From an uncultured bacterium (GTDB lineage: Bacteria; Bacillota; Clostridia; Oscillospirales; Acutalibacteraceae), in assembly GCA_934875675.1 (NCBI GenBank), contig CAKXIK010000033.1, positions 10,466 to 30,226 on the forward strand: a DNA stretch of 19,761 bases, written 5' to 3'. A program made the position numbers and the translations under genes. Each line of letters starts with the position of its first letter. Position 1 is the first letter of the stretch. Below are positions 14,202-19,761 of this stretch, one piece after another. A model generated the notes under the pieces. It did not search any database, was not told the DNA's origin, and worked only from the letters and a program-made list of their open reading frames with translations.

Positions 14202-15236
14202 ATGAACAGTTACAGCAACAGCTACCGCGAAGCAGGTGTTGACGTAACCGCCGGTTATCAGGCGGTCAAACTGATGAAAGACCATGTAGCGCGTACCATG
14301 ATTCCCGGCGTTGTTTCCGGAATCGGCGGTTTTGGAGGTCTTTTTGAACCAAATCTGGCGGGAATGACTCGCCCGACGCTCGTTTCCGGCACGGATGGCG
14401 TTGGAACGAAGGTTAAGGTTGCATTTTTGCTCGATAAGCATGATACAGTTGGTATCGACTGTGTTGCCATGTGCGTCAATGACGTAATCTGCTGCGGCGC
14501 AAAACCACTCTTTTTCCTTGATTATATTGCCTGCGGAAAAAATGATCCTCAGAAAATTGCAGCCATTGTGTCCGGTGTTGCCGAGGGCTGCGTGCAGTCC
14601 GGCTGCGCGCTGATCGGAGGAGAAACGGCAGAACATCCCGGTCTGATGCCGGTGGACGAATATGATCTTGCCGGTTTTAATGTGGGTATTGTAGATCAGG
14701 ATAAGATGATCGATGGCTCCAAGCTCAAAAAAGGTGATGTACTTCTGGGTTTACATTCCAGCGGTGTTCATTCCAATGGCTTCTCGCTGGTGCGCAAGGT
14801 GCTGGATTTGAATAAAAAGAATGTCAATGCCTATGTGGACGATCTTTCCGCAACACTGGGCGAAACACTGCTCACCCCCACAAAGATTTACGTCAAGGCT
14901 GTGCTTGCCCTGCAGGACAAATGCGATGTGCATGCGATTTCTCATATTACCGGCGGCGGCTTTTATGAGAATATTCCGCGTATGATGAAGGACGGTCTGA
15001 CCGCTAAAATTCAGACGAGTGCGGTGCCGAAGCTTCCGATCTTTAATCTGATTGAGCATCTGGGCAATATTCCGGAGCATGACATGTACAACACCTTCAA
15101 CATGGGCGTTGGTATGTGTATTGCAGTACCGGCAGAACAGGCGGATGAGGCTCTCCGTGTGCTCAAGAGCTGCGAAACTGATGCGTCGATCATCGGTGAA
15201 GTAACTGAAGGGGACGGCGGGGTTGAATTATGCTGA
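14202..15236 (+). CDS. purM: Phosphoribosylformylglycinamidine cyclo-ligase (AIR synthetase)
   Basis: A 344-residue enzyme that closes FGAM to AIR using ATP. It has the N-terminal YREAGVDVTAGY, GIGGFGGLF, SGTDGVGTK (62-70), CVNDVICCGA, and GGETAEHPG (139-147) motifs of PurM. I chose the ATG at 14202, nine bases after GAAAGGAAGG; the in-frame TTG at 14181 is at the edge of that ribosome site. The last bases overlap purN by 7, so translation is probably coupled. The gene supplying FGAM (purL or purLQS) is not in the window. Confidence 0.95.
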   Translation: MNSYSNSYREAGVDVTAGYQAVKLMKDHVARTMIPGVVSGIGGFGGLFEPNLAGMTRPTLVSGTDGVGTKVKVAFLLDKHDTVGIDCVAMCVNDVICCGAKPLFFLDYIACGKNDPQKIAAIVSGVAEGCVQSGCALIGGETAEHPGLMPVDEYDLAGFNVGIVDQDKMIDGSKLKKGDVLLGLHSSGVHSNGFSLVRKVLDLNKKNVNAYVDDLSATLGETLLTPTKIYVKAVLALQDKCDVHAISHITGGGFYENIPRMMKDGLTAKIQTSAVPKLPIFNLIEHLGNIPEHDMYNTFNMGVGMCIAVPAEQADEALRVLKSCETDASIIGEVTEGDGGVELC

Positions 15237-15856
15237 ACATTGCCGTGCTGGTTTCTGGTGGCGGAACTAATTTGCAGGCGCTGATTGATGCGCAAACCGC
15301 CGGAAAAATTGCAAACGGACGGCTTGCCTGTGTCGTTTCCAGCCGGACAGACGCATTTGCACTGGAGCGTGCCAAAAAAGCAGGCGTACCGACCGAGGTT
15401 CTGCTGCGTAGGCAGTTTGCCGACGGGAACGCTTATGATGCGGCGTTGATTGCGCTGCTGCAAAGCTATCAGATTGACCTTGTGGTACTGGCGGGATTTA
15501 TGACGATTATCGGAAAATCCGTAATCGATACCTTTACCAACCGCATCATTAATGTGCATCCGTCGCTCATTCCCTCTTTTTGCGGAGAAGGCTTCTATGG
15601 GCTTCATGTGCATGAAGCCGCACTTGCAAGGGGCGTTAAGGTGACAGGCGCAACCGTGCACTTTGTGAATGAGGTTTGTGACGGAGGTCCGATTATTCTG
15701 CAAAAGGCGGTTTCCATAGAACCGGGCGACACGCCGGAGATTTTGCAGCGCCGCGTGATGGAGCAAGCAGAGTGGGAGCTTCTCCCGCGCGCAGTTTCCC
15801 TTTTTTGTGACGGAAAAATTGCCGTGCAGAACGGAATCACTGTGATTTCTCAATAA
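15230..15856 (+). CDS. purN: Phosphoribosylglycinamide formyltransferase (10-formyl-THF)
   Basis: A 208-residue GAR transformylase. SGGGTNLQ (9-16) binds the phosphate of GAR, and the catalytic residues Asn108, His110 (INVHPSLIPSF) and Asp151 (EVCDGGPII) are in place, as in E. coli PurN. It uses 10-formyltetrahydrofolate, unlike the formate-dependent PurT. The ATG lies within the last codons of purM, with only a weak AAGGGGA upstream, so translation likely depends on ribosomes finishing purM. Confidence 0.95.
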   Translation: MLNIAVLVSGGGTNLQALIDAQTAGKIANGRLACVVSSRTDAFALERAKKAGVPTEVLLRRQFADGNAYDAALIALLQSYQIDLVVLAGFMTIIGKSVIDTFTNRIINVHPSLIPSFCGEGFYGLHVHEAALARGVKVTGATVHFVNEVCDGGPIILQKAVSIEPGDTPEILQRRVMEQAEWELLPRAVSLFCDGKIAVQNGITVISQ

Positions 15857-15889
15857 ATAAGCGCAGATTTTAGATAAGGAGATGTTTTT

Positions 15890-16612
15890 ATGGCAGAATT
15901 GCTTGAGCTGAAACAGGTTTTGTCCGATAATGAATACCCCGGCCGCGGAATCGTCGTTGGTAAAAGCGCAGACGGTAAAAACGCGGTATTTGCATATTTT
16001 ATTATGGGTCGCAGCGAAAACAGCCGCAACCGCGTTTTTGTGGAGGATGGCGCGGGGATTCGCACCGAAGCCTTTGACCCATCCAAAATGACCGATCCGT
16101 CTCTTGTTATTTATGCTCCGGTTCGCGTTCTCGGCGATAAGACCATCGTTACAAACGGCGATCAGACCGATACGATTTATGAGTATATGCAAAAGGGCAA
16201 AAGCATGCGTCAGGCGCTCAGAACCCGCACGTTTGAGCCGGACGGCCCTAACTTTACACCGCGCATTTCTGCGGTTGCAAAGATTAAGAAGGGACGCTTC
16301 TCCTATCGTATGTCGATTCTGAAAAGCTCTATGGGTCGTGAAGAGTCTTGTGAACGTTTTTATTACGACTATGAGCAGCCAGTAGCAGGCGAGGGTCGCT
16401 TTATTCACACTTATCGCTGCAATGGCACGCCGATTCCGTCTTTTTCTGGAGAGCCGGAGGCCGTTACAATTAGCGGCACCATTGACGAATTTACCAGCCT
16501 TGTGTGGGATTCGCTCAATGCAGAGAATAAGGTTTCGCTCTTTGTGCGCTTTGTCAATTTGCAGACAAATAAGACAGAAACCCGCATTATCAATAAAAAT
16601 GTGCAGGGCTGA
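15890..16612 (+). CDS. purO: IMP cyclohydrolase, PurO type
   Basis: A 240-residue protein of the PurO-like IMP cyclohydrolase family, identified by YPGRGIVVGK (16-25) and MGRSENSRNRVF (39-50). The family, first described in methanogenic archaea, converts FAICAR to IMP, the last step of purine synthesis. It is unrelated to the MGS-like N-terminal domain of bifunctional PurH. Its position directly before a transformylase lacking that domain supports the role strongly. ATAAGGAGA lies before the ATG. The symbol purO follows the archaeal usage. Confidence 0.88.
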   Translation: MAELLELKQVLSDNEYPGRGIVVGKSADGKNAVFAYFIMGRSENSRNRVFVEDGAGIRTEAFDPSKMTDPSLVIYAPVRVLGDKTIVTNGDQTDTIYEYMQKGKSMRQALRTRTFEPDGPNFTPRISAVAKIKKGRFSYRMSILKSSMGREESCERFYYDYEQPVAGEGRFIHTYRCNGTPIPSFSGEPEAVTISGTIDEFTSLVWDSLNAENKVSLFVRFVNLQTNKTETRIINKNVQG

Positions 16613-16666
16613 AAATTCAGATTCATGAGATGAAAAATCAAGAAAATCGTCGGAAGGATGTTTGAA

Positions 16667-17845
16667 ATGGCAAATGAATTGCTTTTGAAATATGGCTGCA
16701 ACCCCAACCAGAAGCCGGCGCGCGTCTTTATGAAGGACGGTGCGGAGCTGCCGATGACCGTTCTCAACGGCAAACCGGGTTACATCAATCTGATGGATGC
16801 ATTCAACAGCTGGCAGCTGGTCAAGGAGCTGAAGGAAGCAACCGGGCTTCCGGCGGCAGCTTCGTTCAAGCATGTCAGCCCGGCAGGCGCGGCAGTTGCG
16901 GCACCGTTGAGCGATGTCCTGAAAAAAATCTATTTCGTGGAGGATCTCGAGCTTTCGCCGATTGCAACGGCATATGCCCGCGCCCGTGGTGCAGACCGGA
17001 TGTCCTCTTATGGTGACTTTGTTGCGCTTTCTGAGGTTTGCGACGAGCAGACCGCAACGCTGCTTGCCCGTGAGGTTTCCGACGGAATTATTGCTCCCGG
17101 CTATACGGAACAGGCAATGGAAATTCTCAAAAGTAAGCGCAAGGGCAGCTACACTGTGCTGCAGATTGATCCGGAATATACTCCTGCGCCGATTGAACAG
17201 CGCGATATTTTCGGTATCACCTTTGAGCAGGGCAAAAACAATCTCAAGATTGATGAAGCGATGCTCGAAAACCTTGTGACCGATTGCAAGGAACTGCCGG
17301 AAACAGCAAAACGTGATTTGCTGATTGCGCTGATTACGCTCAAATACACCCAGTCCAATTCCGTTTGCTATGCCAAGGATGGTCAGGCAATCGGTGTGGG
17401 TGCCGGGCAGCAGTCCCGTATTCACTGTACCCGCCTGGCAGGAAACAAAGCCGATATCTGGCATCTGCGTCAGCATCCCAAGGTGCTCGGACTGCAATTC
17501 AAGGACGGCATCCGCCGTCCCGACCGTGATAATACAATTGACGTCTATGTTTCGGATGATTATGAGGATGTTCTGGCAGACGGCGTGTGGGAAAACTTTT
17601 TCGCAGTCAAGCCGGAGCCGCTCACCCGCGAAGAAAAGCGCGAGTATCTGAAAACAATTTCCGGTGTTTCGCTCGGTTCGGATGCGTTCTTCCCGTTCGG
17701 CGATAACATCGAGCGTGCAAAACGCAGCGGCGTGCAGTATATTGCACAGCCCGGCGGTTCCATCCGCGATGACAACGTCATGGATACCTGTAATAAGTAT
17801 GGCATGACGATGGCGTTTACCGGGATTCGCTTGTTCCACCATTAA
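16667..17845 (+). CDS. purH: Stand-alone AICAR formyltransferase (PurH C-terminal domain)
   Basis: A 392-residue protein equal to the transformylase half of bifunctional PurH. It has LKYGCNPNQKPARV, YINLMDAFNSWQLV, the catalytic Lys68-His69 pair in SFKHVSPAG, SNSVCYAKDGQAIGVGAGQQSR, and a C-terminal AQPGGSIRDD...AFTGIRLFHH. The N-terminal cyclohydrolase domain is absent, not degraded: the gene starts cleanly. It formylates AICAR with 10-formyl-THF to give FAICAR for the upstream PurO. The ATG at 16658 touches GGAAGG; the ATG at 16667 has nine-base spacing and was chosen. Confidence 0.92.
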   Translation: MANELLLKYGCNPNQKPARVFMKDGAELPMTVLNGKPGYINLMDAFNSWQLVKELKEATGLPAAASFKHVSPAGAAVAAPLSDVLKKIYFVEDLELSPIATAYARARGADRMSSYGDFVALSEVCDEQTATLLAREVSDGIIAPGYTEQAMEILKSKRKGSYTVLQIDPEYTPAPIEQRDIFGITFEQGKNNLKIDEAMLENLVTDCKELPETAKRDLLIALITLKYTQSNSVCYAKDGQAIGVGAGQQSRIHCTRLAGNKADIWHLRQHPKVLGLQFKDGIRRPDRDNTIDVYVSDDYEDVLADGVWENFFAVKPEPLTREEKREYLKTISGVSLGSDAFFPFGDNIERAKRSGVQYIAQPGGSIRDDNVMDTCNKYGMTMAFTGIRLFHH

Positions 17846-17851
17846 TTTTTT

Positions 17852-17894
17852 GGCTGTTCCTGCCGAGCTTTGCTCTGCGGGACAGTCTGTTTTT
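17852..17894 (+). terminator. Intrinsic terminator between the AICAR transformylase gene and purD
   Basis: An imperfect stem pairs 17852-17868 with 17872-17887 around a TTT loop, with one bulge, one mismatch and two G-T wobbles. A T-run (17890-17894) follows. It would separate purD from the upstream genes or reduce its expression relative to them. Confidence 0.7.
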
Positions 17895-17905
17895 GGTTGA
17901 TAATT

Positions 17906-17935
17906 TTGCACGGATTTATGAGAGATTTGTATAAT
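17906..17935 (+). promoter_or_regulatory. Possible promoter for purD
   Basis: TTGCAC (17906-17911), an 18-base spacer and a perfect TATAAT (17930-17935). A transcript starting about seven bases downstream would begin within the GGAAGGGGAG ribosome site of purD, leaving almost no leader. That makes the call uncertain despite the good -10 element and the terminator just upstream. Confidence 0.4.
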
Positions 17936-17955
17936 CGGAAGGGGAGTTTGTTCTC

Positions 17956-19221
17956 ATGAAAATTCTGATGATTGGTTCCGGCGGGCGTGAGCATGCGCTG
18001 GTGCGTAAAATAAAAGAAAGTCCGCGTGCCCAAAAGATCTACTGTGCTCCGGGAAACGGCGGCATCTCTTGTGATGCACAGTGCGAAGCAATCGGCGCGA
18101 TGGATATTGCAGGCGCAGTTGCCTTTGCAAAGCAAAACGCGATTGATCTGGTGTTTGTTGCTCCTGACGATCCGCTTGCAGCCGGAATGGTTGATGCGAT
18201 GGAGCGTGAGCATATTCGTGCATTCGGACCTTGTGCAGCTGCTGCACGTATTGAAGGCAGCAAGGTTTTTTCCAAGAATCTGATGAAAAAGTATAACATT
18301 CCGACCGCCGGTTATGAAGTGTTCGAAAATCCGGCGGATGTGCTGAATTATATTCGGCAGCAGAACAAATTCCCTGCTGTCATCAAGGCGGATGGTTTGG
18401 CTTTGGGCAAAGGCGTTGTGATTGCGCAGAATTTGCAGGAAGCAGAGGGTGCCGTTCATTCGATTATGGAGGATAAGATCTTCGGTGCTTCGGGCAACCG
18501 TGTGGTGGTGGAAGAATTTCTCACCGGTCCCGAGGTTTCGGTTTTGGCATTCACTGATGGAAAAACGGTAAAGCCGATGGTTTCCTCCAAGGATCACAAG
18601 CGCATCGGCGATGGGGACCAAGGCCCCAACACCGGCGGCATGGGAACCATCAGCCCGAATCCCTACTATACGGACGAACTGGCTGCCGAGTGCATGCAGA
18701 CAATTTTCCTGCCAACCATCCGCGCGATGCAACAGGAGGGCTGTCCGTTCAAGGGTTGTCTCTATTTTGGGCTGATGCTGACTCCGGACGGACCCAAGGT
18801 CATTGAATATAATGCTCGTTTTGGTGATCCGGAGACGCAGGTGGTGTTGCCGCGCCTGAAAACCGATCTGCTCGACATCATCGATGCTGTGATCGACGAA
18901 AAGCTGGATGTATGTGACATTGAGTGGAGCGAAGAAGCCTGTGCCTGTGTCGTTCTCGCTTCCGGCGGTTATCCCGGCAAATATGCCAAAGGAATCGAAA
19001 TTGCCGGTTTGGACGAGAATGGTCAGGTACCCGGTGCAACCGTTTATCATGCAGGTACCACCCGGCAGGATGGAAAATTTTTCACCAATGGGGGGCGTGT
19101 GCTCGGTGTAACCGCAACCGGCAAAACGCTGCAGGATGCACTTGCAGGCGCTTATTCGGCCACCGAAAAAATTCATTTTGACGGGATGCAGTATCGCCGC
19201 GATATTGGAAAAATTCGCTGA
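17956..19221 (+). CDS. purD: Phosphoribosylamine-glycine ligase (GAR synthetase)
   Basis: A 421-residue ATP-grasp enzyme joining phosphoribosylamine and glycine, the second purine step. Recognised segments are the N-terminal IGSGGREHAL, the ATP-grasp lysine region KADGLALGKGV (144-154), KRIGDGDQGPNTGGMG (215-230), and the metal site EYNARFGDPETQ (284-295). It is complete and of normal length. GGAAGGGGAG precedes the ATG by about nine bases. Unlike the other purine genes it is separated from its neighbour by 110 bases containing a terminator, so it may be expressed independently. Confidence 0.96.
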   Translation: MKILMIGSGGREHALVRKIKESPRAQKIYCAPGNGGISCDAQCEAIGAMDIAGAVAFAKQNAIDLVFVAPDDPLAAGMVDAMEREHIRAFGPCAAAARIEGSKVFSKNLMKKYNIPTAGYEVFENPADVLNYIRQQNKFPAVIKADGLALGKGVVIAQNLQEAEGAVHSIMEDKIFGASGNRVVVEEFLTGPEVSVLAFTDGKTVKPMVSSKDHKRIGDGDQGPNTGGMGTISPNPYYTDELAAECMQTIFLPTIRAMQQEGCPFKGCLYFGLMLTPDGPKVIEYNARFGDPETQVVLPRLKTDLLDIIDAVIDEKLDVCDIEWSEEACACVVLASGGYPGKYAKGIEIAGLDENGQVPGATVYHAGTTRQDGKFFTNGGRVLGVTATGKTLQDALAGAYSATEKIHFDGMQYRRDIGKIR

Positions 19222-19254
19222 CTTTTTTCTCCCTTTTGTGCAAGTTCCGCTTTT

Positions 19255-19367
19255 TTGATGCATATGCTTTGTATCGAAAAGACTTTGTTCTGTAAACGAC
19301 TGCATCAAGCCTTCGTGCGATCGTACGATGATACAGATTCATCGGATTCAAATTGCAGAGAACAAAG
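19255..19367 (+). other. Intergenic segment with crossing complementary arms
   Basis: Between purD and the next gene, TTGATGCA (19255-19262) is complementary to TGCATCAA (19301-19308). CTTTGTTCT (19283-19291) is complementary to AGAACAAAG (19359-19367), and TGTATC (19270-19275) to GATACA (19330-19335). The first two pairs cross, so they could form a pseudoknot or alternative structures. A 10-base palindrome ATCGTACGAT lies at 19320-19329. No known RNA family is recognised. Confidence 0.3.
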
Positions 19368-19399
19368 ATAACGGCATGCTGCGAAAGGGAGGGATTTCA

Positions 19400-19690
19400 A
19401 TGATCTGTCGTCTTGCCGACCTGCGCAATAAAGAGGTTATTAATATTAAGGACGGTATGCGGCTCGGATGTGTTTGCGATGCAGAGTTGGATACCTGCAC
19501 GGCAAAACTGTTGTCCATTATCGTTTATGGACGTCCGCGTTTTTTCGGACTTTTGGGTCGAGAAGAGGATATTATTATTAAATGGTGTGATATTGAGGTA
19601 ATCGGGGATGATACCATACTGGTATGTTGCTGTTTGCCACCGCCACCACCGCCGCATCATGGATTTTTTCGAAATTTGTGGGGCGGATAA
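19400..19690 (+). CDS. YlmC/YmxH-family PRC-barrel protein with unusual tail
   Basis: A 96-residue protein. Residues 1-75 fit the YlmC/YmxH family, a small PRC-barrel fold: MICRLADLRNKEVINIKDG, RLGCVCDAELD, FFGLLGREEDIIIKW, IEVIGDDTILV. Members occur in spore-forming Firmicutes and are often annotated as sporulation proteins, with function poorly known. They usually end near this last strand. Here about 20 residues follow, with CCC (76-78), six prolines (80-85), HH (86-87) and an aromatic/glycine end. The ATG at 19400 has AAAGGGAGGG upstream; the frame is open further up but without a comparable site. Confidence 0.85.
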   Translation: MICRLADLRNKEVINIKDGMRLGCVCDAELDTCTAKLLSIIVYGRPRFFGLLGREEDIIIKWCDIEVIGDDTILVCCCLPPPPPPHHGFFRNLWGG

Positions 19691-19761
19691 TGAAAAAATT
19701 AAAAAATGTATGTGTTAAAATGATGTGACCCAAAAAGAGAGGAAGCCTCCCGCGAGATATG

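Noticed and set aside
15011..17911. A 966-codon open frame on the minus strand opposite purM, purN, purO and the transformylase gene
   Set aside because: It is in exact codon register with the sense genes purN, purO and the transformylase, which explains its length by avoidance of TTA, CTA and TCA. Its translation is rich in Cys, His, Arg and Asn with no recognisable domain or ribosome site.
17842..19308. A 488-codon minus-strand open frame opposite purD
   Set aside because: Same register effect; the sense strand encodes a complete, conserved PurD.
19691..19761. Possible promoter (TAAAAT at 19716-19721) and start of a next gene (ATG at the last three bases)
   Set aside because: No convincing -35 element, and the purine-rich stretch near 19737-19743 is 15 bases from the terminal ATG. 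Too little sequence remains to support a gene.
1..19761. tRNA/rRNA genes, CRISPR arrays, insertion sequences, phage or toxin-antitoxin genes
   Set aside because: None were seen: no direct-repeat array, no transposase or integrase motifs, no cloverleaf-like sequences, and almost all DNA is accounted for by conserved metabolic genes.

Overview
This window looks like chromosomal housekeeping DNA from an anaerobic Clostridia member, most like the Ruminococcaceae/Oscillospiraceae group. The basis is a FabK-type fatty-acid operon, an Fe-S-type PurF, IMP synthesis split between a PurO-type cyclohydrolase and a stand-alone AICAR transformylase, and a YlmC/YmxH-type protein usually found in spore formers. 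The taxonomic call is inference from gene content and order; there is no rRNA, tRNA or other marker here.

Layout. (1) 91-916, minus strand: an ECF sigma factor and its overlapping, membrane-anchored zinc-finger anti-sigma factor, closed by a perfect bidirectional terminator (31-75). (2) 1164-8378, plus strand: a tightly packed type II fatty-acid operon, fabH-acpP-fabK-fabD-fabG-fabF-fabZ-accD-accA. accB and accC, often present in this arrangement, are missing. (3) 8525-10192: an AMP-forming acyl-CoA synthetase with its own 5' hairpin. (4) 10385-11804: an NfeD-like protein and an SPFH (stomatin/flotillin) protein behind a good promoter. (5) 11805-12171: a leader region with a hairpin, a possible small ORF and an intrinsic-terminator-like structure ahead of the purine genes. 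(6) 12172-19221: purE-purF-purM-purN-purO-AICAR transformylase, then a terminator and purD. (7) 19400-19690: a YlmC/YmxH-family PRC-barrel protein with an unusual Cys/Pro/His tail.

Together the fatty-acid genes cover malonyl transfer, initiation and elongation on ACP, and the carboxyltransferase half of acetyl-CoA carboxylase. The purine genes cover PRPP amination, GAR synthesis and formylation, AIR formation, AIR/CAIR conversion, AICAR formylation and ring closure. PurL, PurC, PurB and any PurK must lie elsewhere.

I see no mobile element, CRISPR array, RNA gene or defence system, and no convincing undescribed multi-gene system. The most interesting signals are small: a 20-base extended translation-start motif repeated at five genes with identical spacing, the structured leader before purE, and the tail on the last gene.
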